Shown piece after piece: positions 47,640 to 59,202 of a stretch of DNA of 64,000 nucleotides (the stretch's first letter is position 1; each line of letters begins with the position of its first letter). The stretch lies in the NCBI GenBank assembly GCA_936450465.1, contig OW388298.1:10426663-10490662 (forward strand). The letters run 5' to 3'. This DNA is from Gibbula magus (taxonomy: Eukaryota; Mollusca; Gastropoda; Trochida; Trochidae). The position numbers and the translations under genes were made by a program. The notes below the pieces were generated by a model that saw only the letters and a list, made by a program, of their open reading frames with translations, made no database searches and was not told where the DNA came from.

Positions 47640-48560
47640 TCCCTACATCAGTAGCCTAGTCAAAATATACAAGAATATAGTGCATATCATTTAAATATAG
47701 AAAACTAACGTTTATTTGAAGTTCAAGGCTGTTTATCATAATGAATGTGTTGTTCATATGTTACTAGACAAGATCGAGGGCTCGTTTTTGTAAAAATTTA
47801 TTACTATGAGTTTTTCAACCTTTCTTCATTTTCCAATGATAAGCCAACTTCGGCCTTCAGTTTCCTTAAATTTTGCTTTGTCATCGTCGCCCCGGAACTA
47901 ACCTTTTTCAGGTAAAATTCATTGGTGCCAGATTATTAAAACATAGTTTGTTCACAAATATTTGAATAAATAATACTACCTCTAATAAAGTTGGACATTT
48001 CCAGACGTGAGATTAAATATTTTAAAGATTTAAGCAGCAAATGATTTTTGACCTTTGTATTTATGGGCAAGGCCGTAGTGCTGCCATGTTTGTAGACAAA
48101 CTAGTGCTTATTTCTCATTCCAAAAGACATATTTGCAGATACTGGCTACATGCCAGAACATATTTAATATGTTATTCAGTCCATATTACACAAATGTGAG
48201 GGTTTTTGTGGAAAATCATGACAATGAAATTTTAAAGTTTTTTGTCTTTTCAAGAATTTCTGCCGTGAGTTTGCTGCCAGCCAGCCTGTCGGCAGTGAAC
48301 GTGGTCACGTGACCTTCAACTCTGTTCAAAAGTCGACACTTGCCATAGTATTCTTGCTGTTATGAACATCTACACTTACTATATTTTTTGGCCTTTTTAA
48401 TGAATTTTGTTAATAATAATACTCTGACATAACTTATTAATTAATTGTCATATTTGACTTCATTTATTCATAACATATTTTTCTTAATTTTATTTTTTAA
48501 AATTTTTGAGTTTGCATTTCATTTCTTAAAGTTTTTGTCAGCCTATTTATACATCTATGG
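47640..48560. other. AT-rich non-coding stretch
   Basis: I see no gene. Possibly intronic if the 46986 exon is real. Confidence 0.35.
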
Positions 48561-48564
48561 GATG

Positions 48565-48990
48565 GATTAATCACAACCTTAAAAACCTATTTTCATCTTC
48601 TTTTCTCCATTTCGAAAAGGTCTAGAAAGAGTTGAAAAGTTTTGTGCAGTCTCCTTGTCTAATGGAGATTTTTTATTGTAGATTTGGTGACCCCCATGAT
48701 CCCAAATAGGGTCACAGGGGTCACAACCTTAAAAACCTATTTTCATCTTCCTCTCCAGTTCCAAAAGGTGTAGAGAGCTAAAATAGTGTGTGCAGTCTCC
48801 TTGGCCAATGGGGATTCTAAAAAACGTAGATTTGGTGACCCCCATGGTCCCAAATAGGGTCACAGGGGTCACATCCTTAAAAACATATTTTAATCTTCTT
48901 CTCCAGTACCAAAAGGTATAGAAACCTGAAATATTGTGTGCAGACTCCTTGCAATTGACTAAATTGGATCACAGGGGTCACACTTTAAAA
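48565..48990. repeat. ~150-bp tandem repeat (3 copies)
   Basis: The word CCTTAAAAACNTATTTTNATC recurs near 48577, 48728 and 48877. Each unit also has GTGCAGTCTCCTTG and CCCAAATAGGGTCACAGGGG. Confidence 0.85.
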
Positions 48991-49081
48991 ACCATTTTTT
49001 GCTTGTTAATAATGTATTTCTTGAGACAACAAGTCTTGTTGAGCTACAAAGCCCATGACTCTATGTTTAATGTAGCTGTTT

Positions 49082-49341
49082 CTTGTTGTAAGTCTGTCTG
49101 CAGTAGAGAACTGTTCTACACGCAGTACGGTTTGGGTGCAATGTTTCACTGAATTTCAGAGTAGTACCACCCATGGTTCGCTAGTTCCAGCCGTTGCTTG
49201 CAGGTTTCACCGCTATGCATAGCCACATGGCGTTGCGGGCTTTCTCCCTGCCGTAATACTAGCAGCCGCGATATAAGTGAAATACTCTTGAAAGCGGCGT
49301 TAAAACCCAAACTCACCTCACCTCACCTTGTTGTAAGTCTG
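49082..49341 (+). mobile_element. 5'-truncated SINE with 15-bp target-site duplication
   Basis: The body 49097-49326 matches the tRNA-unrelated part of the SINE at 1327-1642, from TCTGCAGTAGAGAACTG to the CACCTCACC tail. The tRNA-like head is missing. CTTGTTGTAAGTCTG occurs at 49082-49096 and 49327-49341, so truncation happened at insertion, as in target-primed reverse transcription. Without A and B boxes it cannot drive its own transcription. Confidence 0.88.
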
Positions 49342-49574
49342 TAGGCCAAAATAAATTACAATATACACTCATAGCTGCCATTACTGTACATTTCTTACTA
49401 CGACATAGTTCCATAGAATGTACCGATTTGTATTACTGGTTGAACAGAGGAACACTTCAACTAAGGAACACTTTAACTAAGGAACACTTCTACTACAGTA
49501 TCATGCCCATAATGACATCACAATTCATTCATGTCTCAGTTTGGGATAGGTAATTATCAACCCTTCACACTTTC

Positions 49575-49679
49575 AGTTTATCCACGAAAGAGGTCACCTA
49601 TCCAGGAGCCTCACAGAACTTCACTGAAAGCGACCGGCCGACTGAGCAAATGACAGGAGCACGTTCCATCACCCGAGGT
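49575..49679 (+). other. Possible coding exon, 105 bases
   Basis: Bounded by an acceptor (CACACTTTCAG) and a donor (CGAG|GTATAT). One frame is open throughout and reads STKEVTYPGASQNFTESDRP and on to SITR; the other two carry stops. GC content is higher than in the flanks. It does not join in phase to the 46986 exon. It is unrecognised. Confidence 0.25.
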
Positions 49680-49919
49680 ATATAGGGGAAGGAAGGGAGG
49701 TGAGTAATATAAGGTAAGTAATTGTCCCAGTTCTTCCTTTCATGGTTCTCATACTAGGCATTTTCAGAGAATCAGGCCATGTACGGTCAGATGGGTTTAT
49801 GGCTCGGGGCTCTCAGGAGGGAGGACTAGGAACTGTCACTGGGTCACTGGGACCAAAGTTTAACCTTTAAACGATAATGGGAAGAGATAGCTTTAATCTT
49901 TTTTAAAGATAACCTTCTT

Positions 49920-50560
49920 GTCACAGTTGTAGTTGGTGCAGTAATAAGTTGTCACAGTGGTTTTTTGGTGCAGTAGAATGTTGTAACAGTGGCTAGTTGC
50001 TAGACTGAAATTTGTTACGGTGGCTAGTTGGTCAGTTGTAAGTTGTTACAGTGGCTAGTTGTGCAGTAGTAAGATGTTACAGTTGCTAGTTGATGCAGTA
50101 GTTGTTACAGTGGCTATTTGGTGCACTAGTAAATTGTTACAGTGGCTAGTTGGTGCACTAGTAAGTTGTTACAGTTTCTAGTTGTGCAGTAGTAAGTTGT
50201 TACAGTTTCTAGTTGAAGCAGTAAGAAGTTTTTACAGTAGCTAGTCGGCGCAGTAGTAAGTTGTTACAGTGGCTAGTTGGTGCAGTAAGAAGTTGTTACA
50301 GTGGCTAGTTGTGCAGTAGTAAGTTGTTTCAGTGGCTAGTTGGTGCAGAAGTAAGATGTTACAATGGCTAGTTGCTTCAGCAGTTTGTTGGAACTGTGGC
50401 TAGTTGAATCAGTAAGAAGTTGTCACAGTGGCTAGTTGGTTCTATAGTAAGTTGTTACAGAGTCTAGTTGGTGCAGTAGTAAGTTGTTACAGTGGCTAGT
50501 TGCCTCAGTAGTAAGTTGTTACAGTGGCTAGTTGTGCAGTAGTAAGTTGTTATAGTGACT
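49920..50560. repeat. 32-bp tandem array, left part
   Basis: The unit is GTAGTAAGTTGTTACAGTGG followed by CTAGTTGGTGCA, with 31-base and diverged variants. It is continuous in type with 52413-54620; the hAT-like element at 50561 splits it. Confidence 0.93.
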
Positions 50561-52412
50561 AGTGGTGGTATTGGCATACATTTTGTCATACGATACATCA
50601 CGATACTATAATTTTCATCCCAACAATATATTGCCAAAGTATTGTGCACCTTAACTGGGATACGATACGTATCCCGATACAAGGCAGGCGATACGATACG
50701 TATCACGATACTAAATCTTCCTATCACAGGGGTTCAACATTTTTTTTGAAAAGCCACTTGCCCCAGGGCAAGTGACATAAAGAAAGTCACTTGCCCTGGA
50801 TTTTCATTATTTTAATGTAATGAGACAAAATAAAACAATTGAACATTGATGTCAGTGTTGTTTATGTTTTACATACAGCTTTAGAGGGAATACTGAATGA
50901 TTTTCATCAATTTATATAATGGATCAGTCTCCCTGAGTGACACATATTGTAGAAAGATAGTGTTTTAAAATACCAATTGTATGAAAATACTCACTGGAAT
51001 TCTAAACTTTATCATACATATTTTAATATTAATATATTAACAGATTATGATTGATATAACTAAATTAATTTCAAATACTAACAATAAATATGTACAAATT
51101 AATCAACTTGAAAATTTCAATTGAGTATTAACAAATTATCAATGTAAAACAAAATAGTATTGCAGTTATGTAATTTGAAACAATTTGTTTCAAACAGAAA
51201 TATCTAATTTATTTAGTTTCTATATCAAGCAAATTATAAAATACTTCTTGCAAACATCTGTCATGCTATCATGAAAACAATATCAAGACTTGCTTATGAT
51301 GAACTGAACAACCAGTTTATCATTTAAATATATTTATTTATTTTTTATAATATTTGAACTACAACTTGAACTCAAAACTTAATTTAGTATTTACAGCTGT
51401 CCACTCGTAAATCCTGATAAAATCAGGCTCTCACCAAAGGTCAGTCACTTTCTCTACTTCTGAAGTAAATATGAAGATTTTCCAAATATTTTGGTTCCCT
51501 CTCAATGTCAACAACAAATTCTCCAGTAGCATTGTAATTATAAATGTAAATCGGCTACTCGCATACTTGTCACCGGTCATTCATTCGGAAGACTGAATGT
51601 CAAGGCCATTAATCATTCGGAAGAACTGCAAATATCAACTGAACCTTGAAATACTTATACTTTTCTACTGGCTGCCGACTTCAGTCGAAGAAAACCGACA
51701 TGTGTTGAGTGCGTTTACTCATTTCTATAAATAGACACAATGTTTGACTGCACTATGTTTACAAGCTTTAGATTTTTTTAACGGATAATCTAAAGTAAAT
51801 GAAAGGTATGGGTAAATGACAGATGCATTTTAATAATGCAAAATTTATTCAGATGACTTTTTAAGCATTTTCTTCACAGAAATTGTTGTATGCCCAAAGG
51901 GATTATGGGAAGTTCAGGAGGTACAACTTTCGTTTTGTAATGTCAATGCATTAACGTTTTCCTTCTTAACTCTATCATAAATCAGTTGATTAAAGTATGC
52001 ATCTCTAAATAATTATTATAATAAGGACAATTTACAACATTTGTAAATATATCGTCAGATTCCGGAAGGATTTTTCTATAATGCATTCGGATTCGAGATG
52101 ACCAAGTTAAACACTGATTGATGAATGTTACATCGACCGCTAATATTGTCAAAGAACGTTTTCGGAGCAAGAATTTTGTAAGCATGCTATTTGAAAATAA
52201 ATGACATCTAAGTCATATTTACTTATTGAGCCTATTTGACATCGGGATTCGCCGATAACGAAAATAAACATCGATGTATCGTGGACCGTTTGGAGTATCG
52301 CATCGGGATATTTTTCAAAACAAAACTTAGTATCGATACACTGTATCGGCGGCCCATAGATCGATGCATCGATGCGTATCGATGAATCTTCGCACCACTA
52401 ATATTAGTGACT
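50553..52412. mobile_element. hAT-like non-autonomous element with 8-bp target duplication
   Basis: Inside the 32-bp array a 1,844-base foreign block (50561-52404) is flanked by TAGTGACT on both sides (50553-50560, 52405-52412). The ends are AGTGGTGGTATTGGC and ...CGCACCACTAATAT, sharing AGTGGTG in inverse orientation. Subterminal regions are rich in ATACGATACGTATC and ATCGATGCATCGATGC palindromes. The short TIR beginning with AGTGG plus an 8-base duplication is the pattern of hAT elements. No transposase frame remains. A further small hairpin (CACTTGCCC/GGGCAAGTG) lies at 50755-50798. Confidence 0.72.
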
Positions 52413-54620
52413 AGTTGGTGCAGTAGTAAGATGTCACAGTGGCTAGTTGGTGCAGTAGTAAGTTGTTACAGTGACTGGTTGGTGCAGTAGTAAGTTATTA
52501 CAGTGGGTAGTTGGTGCAGTAATAAGTTGTTACAGTGGCTAGTTGGTGCAGTAGTAATTTGTTACAGTGGCTAGCTGTGCAGTAGTAATTTGTTACACCG
52601 GCTAGTTTGTGCAGTAGTAAGATGTTACAGTGGCTAGTTGGTGCAGTAGTAAGTTGTTACAGTGGCTAGTTGGTGCAGTACTAAGTTGTTACAGTGGCTA
52701 GTTGGTGCAGTAGTAATTTGTTACAGTGGCTAGTTGGTGCAGTAGTAATTTGTTACACTGGCTAGTTTGTGCAGTCGTAAGATGTTACAGTGGCTAGTTG
52801 GTGCAGTAGTAAGTTGTTACAATGGCTAGTTGTGCAGTAGTAAGATGTTACAATTGCTAGCTGGTGCAGTAGTTGTTACAGTGGCTAGTTGGTGCAGAAG
52901 TAAGATGTTACAGTGGCTAGTTGCCTCAGTAGTAAGTTGGAACTGTGGCTAGTTGAATCAGTAAGAAGTTGTAACAGTGGTTAGTTTGTGCAATTGAAAT
53001 TTGTTACAGTGGCTAGTTGGTGCAGTAGTAAGTTGTTACAGTGGCTAGTTGCCTCAGTAGTAAGTTGTTACAGTGGCTAGTTGTGCAGTAGTAAGTTGTT
53101 ACAGTTTCTAGATGAAGCAGTAAGAAGTTGTTACAGTGGCTAGTTGTGCAGTAGTAAGTTGTTTCAGTGGCTAGTTGAACGGTAAGAAGTTGTTGCAGTG
53201 GCTAGCTGGTGCAGTAGTTAGTTGTTACAGTGGCTAGTTTGTGCAGAAGTAAGATGTTACAGTGGCTAGTTGCTTCAGTAGAAAGTTGGAAATGTGGCTA
53301 GTTGAATCAGTAAGAAGTTGTCACAGTGGCTAGTTGGTTCAATAGTAAATTGTTACAGTGGCTAGTTGGTGCAGTAGTAAGTTGTTACAGTGGCTAGTTG
53401 CCTCAGTAGTAAGTTGTTACAGTGGCTAGTTGTGCAGTAGTAAGTTGTTACAGTTTCTATTTGAAGTAGTAAGAAGTTTTTACAGTGGCTAGTTGCCTCA
53501 GTAGTAAGTTGTTACAGTGGCTAGTTGGTGCAGAAGTAAGATGTTACAGTTGCTAGTTGCTTCAGTAGTAAGTTGGAACTGTGGCTAGTTGAATCAGTAA
53601 GAAGTTGTCACAGTGGCTAGTTGGTGCAGTAGTAAGTTGTTACAGTGGCTAGTTGAGCAGTTGTAAGTTGTTACAGTTTCTAGTTGAAGCAGTAAGAAGT
53701 TGTTACAGTGGCTAGTTGGTGCAGTAGTAAGTTGTTACAGTGGCTAGTTGGTGCAGTAGTAAGTTGTTACAGTGGCTAGTTGGTGCAGTAAGAAGTTGTT
53801 ACAGTGGCTAGTTGTGCAGTAGTAAGTTGTTACAGTGGCTAGTTGAACGGAAAGAAGTTGTTACAGTGGCTAGCTTGTGCAGAAGTAAGATGTTACAGTG
53901 GCTAGTTGGTACAGTAGTAAGATGTTACAGTTTCTAGTTGGTGCAGTAGTTAGTTGTTACAGTGGCTAGTTGCTTCAGTAGTAAGTTGTTACAGTAGCTA
54001 GGTGGTGCAATCGAAAGTTGTTACAGTGGCTAGTTGGTGCAGTAGGAAGTTGTTACAGTGGCTAGTTGGTGCAGTTCCAAGTTGTAACAGTGGTTAGTTT
54101 GTGCAATTTGTTACAGTGTCTAGATGGTGCAGTTGCAAGTTGTTACAGTGGCTAGTTGGTGCAGTAGTTAGTTGGTGCAGTAGTAAGTTGTTCCAGTGGC
54201 TAGTTGGTGCAGTAGTAAGTTGTTCAAGTGGCTAGTTGCTTCAGTAGTAAGTTGTTACAATAGATAGGTTGTGCAATCGAAAGTTGTTTCAGTGGCTAGT
54301 TGGTGCAGTTGCAAGTTGTTACAGTGGCTAGTTGGTGCAGTTCCAATTTGTAACAGTGGCTAGTTGGTGCAGTAGGAAGTTGTTACTGTGGCTAGTTTGT
54401 GCAGTTTCAAGTTGTAACAGTGGCTAGTTTGTGCAATTGAAATTTGTTACAATGGCTAGTTGGTGCAGTAGTAAGTGGTTACAGTGGCTAGTTGGTGCAG
54501 TAGTTAGTTATTACAGCGGCTAGTTGCTTCAGTTTAAAGTTGTTACAGTGGCTTGTTGGTGTAGTTGAAAGTTGTTACTGTAGTGAGTTGGTGCAGTTTA
54601 AAGTTGTTACAGTTGCTAGT
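52413..54620. repeat. 32-bp tandem array, right part
   Basis: Same unit as 49920-50560, about 70 copies, with variants GCCTCAGTAG, GAATCAGTAAG and TTTCTAGTTGAAGCA that recur in the same order. This suggests amplification of multi-unit blocks. Confidence 0.93.
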
Positions 54621-54639
54621 AATGAGATGTTTTATCCCA

Positions 54640-55380
54640 TATCGTAACAATATATTGTATAAATTTAAATAATAAATGGCATATATCTGAATAAACTTAA
54701 AATGCATAACACGTGCCTTTAAACGACCTATTTTATGAAATCAGTTGACATAGGAAGCTGAAATTTTCAAAATAACATCTTTGTTACATGGAGATTTATT
54801 TTGTTCATTTGATTTTGATGCCCCCTTTAATAATGTTGTGGCAGGGGTTCACCTTAATTCTAATGCTAGAAAGCTATAATTTTGAAATTATGACCTCAGA
54901 GGTGTTAGGGTGGGTTGTGTATGAGGCCTAAAAGATTTCTGGTTATAGGAGTATCATATTTCACTGGGGTGTTGAGAGTTACAAGCCTCTAATAGACAAA
55001 ACAATAGACGTAACACCTTTAATATATTAGTGTTATTTGTTCCCAATGCTTAGAATGTCATGGCCAATTCTGGAATATTAATTGTAATTTTTTTAACTGG
55101 GGAATGACTTATTATTTGCTCTTTACCTTAGCGATAATGAATAATGAAATACCTGATGAGCTACAGAACCAATGTCTCTACTTCTTTTCTGTTTGATTTC
55201 CAGGAATCCGAGGATTTGAGAGAGAAAGACAGTAACTGGAATATGTTTTATTAGACCGCACCAGATCATGATTTTCAAACATATCAGTGCAGTTTAATGA
55301 GCGTTTTCTGTGTTTCAATTCATCAGCTGTCCCAAGTTTGAACCCTGAAAGATCTGATCTGGTTTGTTGGAAGTTGTACA
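54640..55380. other. Non-coding stretch
   Basis: I see no supported gene. The overlapping open frames at 55178-55499 on both strands lack domain patterns. Confidence 0.4.
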
Positions 55381-55399
55381 AGTGTGGTGGATGTCTGCA

Positions 55400-55700
55400 T
55401 TCAAAGGAAGGTAATTCTGTTGAAGTTTCATTTGTCATGTTAAAGTTGATAAATGGGAGAGCATCAGAACCACTCAGAAGTCCTGAGTTTGAATTCTGAA
55501 ACTGTACAAGTTTCTCATTTGGTCACAATTAAACGGGGGGTTATTCACTTGTCATGTTAAAGTTGATAAATTGTTGATTCTCAGAAACAATAAAAAGTTC
55601 TGAGTTTGAATCCTGTAATTTCTGTTTTGGTTTCAAGATTTAATTGTAAGGTTTTACGTTTTGGTCACAATCAAGGGGAGGTAATTCTGTTGTTGTGTTT
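55400..55700. repeat. ~115-bp degenerate direct repeats (2-3 copies)
   Basis: TGTCATGTTAAAGTTGATAA recurs at about 55434 and 55549. CTGAGTTTGAATCCTG-like and GGAGGTAATTCTGTTG words recur around it. Confidence 0.6.
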
Positions 55701-55744
55701 AAGTTAAGAAAGTCTTTGAAGTGGAATCGCTTCTGAAGCATATC

Positions 55745-57764
55745 CAGTGGCGTAGGAACGTTTTTTGGGGTGGGGGGCCCAATTTTTTTTCTTGAGAGCG
55801 GGGGGTGGATCGAGCTTGGGTCAGAATACCCCGTCTGTGTTGATTGGGGGGGAGGGGGGGGGGGATCTTAGTCATTTTGGATGGGGTTTAAAGCGTGTTT
55901 CACTGATTATTTAAATTTACAATCACGTGACCTTGCTTTGGGGCCTAAAAAAAGTCACGTGACCTTACTTCGGGGCCAAAAAAAATCACGTGACCTTACT
56001 TTGGGGCCGAAAAAGTCACGTGACCTTGCTTTGGAAGCCAAAAATGTCACCTGACCTTGCTTTTGAGGCCAAAAAAAGTCACTTGACACAGGTGTGGCTC
56101 TAAAAAATCGATTTTATGTCAAGAAAATACACCAAATTGTACCTAGATCAAATCAGAAATGAACATTTGAAAATGTGTTTGAACTGAAACATGCACCTGA
56201 ATAGAATAAGCAAATAAGCAATAGAAAAAGCGGAAATTTAAAAAATTATAATAGAAATCATTCATTTTGAGAGAAAGGACAGTATGTCCTAGCTGTGAAA
56301 GGGACAGAGACCTATACTCGCGAGATAGTTGAAAGTTAGCATGTATCATATTCCTAGTTCTTTTGTTCTTAATATTTCGGATAATAATCATTACAAATGT
56401 TTAATCTGCATATGCTGCGTTTACACTAGGCCACGATTAGTCCATAATCGCAACAATTTGGAATTTTTGAGTGTGTGTGTTAGGGTACTCAGGACCATAT
56501 AGTTGTAATTGCAAGCGATATGTATGAGCTTCAATATTTGCAGACAAGACAACGGAAGTCACGATAAAATGGAAATAAAATAGGATTGAAATAAAGTCGT
56601 CAATTTTTACTTGTACCAGAAACGGAGAAAGAACATTCATATCTCAGTTCGATCAGAATAAATCCTGAAATAGCATCCAAAATGACATATTGTTTGAAAA
56701 ATTACAATTCATAATCCAAGAGACCAATACAAAGACTTTTCATTCTGTAGAAGGTCATAAAACCATGACACCCAAAAGTTACCAAATCTTTTAATTATAA
56801 TCCCCACTTGCCAAGGTGCCTGTACACAGAACTTCAACTTTCTAGAGTTACTGGTTCTGGAGAAAAAGACAAATATAGTCCTTGAGTTTGTGGCCCCTGA
56901 GGACCTTATTAGGGATCAATAGGTCACCAAACATATGAATGAGAATCTCCGCTTGCTAAGCTAACTGTACTAATGATTCCAGTTCTCTGGAATCAGTGGT
57001 TCTGGAGAATAAGACGAAAATAGGTTTTAATGCTGTGGTTCCTTGGGCCCTTATTAATCAAGATATCCATGATCTAAGGAGTGACAGTAGGAGTATGTAC
57101 ACGAGATGCCAACTGTCTGTAGTCACTACAGAGCTGGTTCTAGAGAAGAAAGACGAAATATGTTTTTGAGGTCAGGTCTGATGAGCTAAAAACGTTTTCA
57201 GGAGTGGCCAATGTTGCCCTTACTAGGGGTCACATGGTCACCAAATGTACAATTTCAACCCCAGATGTCTTAGGAGTCGATATTTCAACTTTCTAGCTCT
57301 TACTTCGGGAGAAAAAGCCTAAAATAGAGTTTTTGGGCCATGGCATCTGAGGACCACCAGGGCCACAAACTCGGCAATTTAAGATCCCCATTTTCCGATA
57401 TTTGAAACGTATTAAAAACGTATCAAAGCACCCTCCTCCCACCAAACACAGCTACAGGAACAACATTCTTTTCAATTTCGTCTGAAAATTGGGGTTGCCA
57501 TGTCGTATTTTCACTAGAAGATGCTGTAGGATCAAAATTTTCATCCATATTAGTGTTAAAATAGGATGAGGACTCGTCATATTATCTGTTTCTGAAAAAA
57601 TAGTATGAGAAAAGAAATTTTCTTCAAAATTGACACAGACTTTTTGCTCCTAGAAGGCGCTATTGAATATTTTTCGTGGGTGAAAAGTGGGGGGGCCGTG
57701 CCCCCCCAGGTTCAGAGGTGGGGGGGCCCGGCCCCCCCGGGCCCCCCCTGTTCCTACGCCTATG
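55745..57764. mobile_element. hAT-like non-autonomous element (ends with CAGTGGCGTAGGAAC)
   Basis: The left end is CAGTGGCGTAGGAACG. The right end is GTTCCTACGCCTATG, its inverse with two or three mismatches. Both ends carry G- or C-rich runs just inside. CAGTGGCG is typical of hAT termini. No clean 8-bp target duplication is visible (AGCATATC on the left, CATCACAA on the right), so the boundaries are provisional. The interior holds the E-box minisatellite and CTGGTTCTGGAGAAAAAGAC-type repeats but no transposase. Confidence 0.5.
55922..56090. repeat. ~32-bp minisatellite with TCACGTGAC in most units
   Basis: Units begin TCACGTGACCTTGCTTTGGG and repeat at about 55925, 55953, 55986 and 56015, with decayed copies at about 56047 and 56078. 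The core CACGTG is an E-box palindrome. Confidence 0.85.
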
Positions 57765-57774
57765 CATCACAATT

Positions 57775-58805
57775 TCATGAAAAACAGCGTGAGTACATAT
57801 AACAATTTGATGAAATATAGTGTGGTTACATATCACAATCTGATGAAAAGTTGTGTGGTTATATATCATCAAAATTTGATGAAAAACAGTGAGGTTATAT
57901 ATCATCACAATTTGATGAAAAATAGTGTGAGTACATATCACAATTGGATGAAAAAAGTGAGGTTATATATCATCACAATTTCATGAAACCAGGGTTGGTT
58001 CATATCGCAATTAGATGAAAAACAGCGTGGGTACATATCACAATTTGATGAAATATAGTGTGGTTACATATCACAATTTGATGGAAAATAGTGTGGGTAC
58101 ATATCACAATTTGATGAAAAACAGTTAGGTTATATATCATCACAACTTGATTAAAAACAGTGTGGATATATATCATCACAATTTGATGAAAACATTGAGA
58201 TTATATATCATCACAATTTGATGAAAAATAGTGTGGGTACATATCACAATTTGATGAAAAACAGTGTGGGTACATATCACAATTTGATGAAAAACATTGA
58301 GATTATATAGCATTACAATTTGATGAAAAACAGTGTGGGTACATATCACAATTTGATGAAAAACAGTGTGGGTACATATCACAATTTGATGAAAAATAGT
58401 GTGGGTACATATCACAATTCGATGAAAAACAGTGTGGGTACATATCACAATTTAATGAAAAATAGTGTGGGTACATATCACAATTTGATGAAAACCAGTA
58501 TGGGTATATATCATCACAATATGATGAAAACCAGTGTGGATATATATCATCACAACTTGATTTTAAAAAGTGTGGTTATATATCATCACAGTTTGATTTA
58601 AAAAAGTGTGGTTATATATCATCACAATTTGATGAAAACCAGGGTGGGTACATATCACAATTTGAATTAAAAAAGTGTGGTTGTATATTATCATAATTTG
58701 ATTTAAAAACGTGTGGGTAAATATAACAATTTGATGAAAACCAGTATGGGTACATATCACAATTTGATGAAAACCGGCGGTTGTACATATCATCACAATT
58801 TGACG
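57775..58805. repeat. 33-bp tandem array (about 30 copies)
   Basis: The unit contains TACATATCACAATTTGATGA followed by AAAACAGTGTGGG. The length is a multiple of three, so some frames give an 11-residue MKNSVGTYHNL-type repeat over 90 codons. Units vary (36-base ATATATCATCACAAT forms) and break the frame, so a protein product is unlikely. Confidence 0.92.
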
Positions 58806-58902
58806 AAAGCAAAAAGATTTTGTTTCTCGAAACATTTCTAGAGATATAACATCATACTTCATAATCTAACATTTCAGTATTACTAACCTTCTTGGCCTTC
58901 TG

Positions 58903-58940
58903 TGCATATAAAACCTCTTTTGATACAATTGGTTGGTTCC
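58903..58940 (+). promoter_or_regulatory. Possible TATA-box promoter of the plus-strand GON gene
   Basis: GTGCATATAAAACC lies about 290 bases upstream of the proposed ATG at 59203. No initiator or transcript evidence is available, and intervening ATGs would act as upstream starts. Inference only. Confidence 0.2.
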
Positions 58941-59202
58941 CACTGACAAGAATATATATCATTCTATGAAGAGCTTGAAATGGAGCCTGAAGTTGACATT
59001 TCGTGCTGAGCTGAGCTGTGCTGAGACACCAGCATGTCAGTTCTTACATATAGAAAGAGCCCTTGCCTCAGAACGGTTTAGTAAATACATTTACCACTTA
59101 GTGAATATATGTGTTGACAGAAGACAGACGTATTTGCAACAATGCCATTGGACAATTGAAACTGCAACAACTGAATTGATGAACTTACTCCATTAACGGA
59201 AT

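Noticed and set aside
52413..54620. CRISPR-like regular repeats
   Set aside because: Units are contiguous with no unique spacers, and the window is clearly eukaryotic.
58320..58601. Open frame with an 11-residue repeated peptide
   Set aside because: The 33-bp array is a multiple of three and AT-rich; variant units break the frame on both sides and no start or splice context supports it.
58933..59196. 87-codon open frame just upstream of the GON gene
   Set aside because: No counterpart upstream of the paralog at 14037 and no domain; more likely 5' non-coding sequence.
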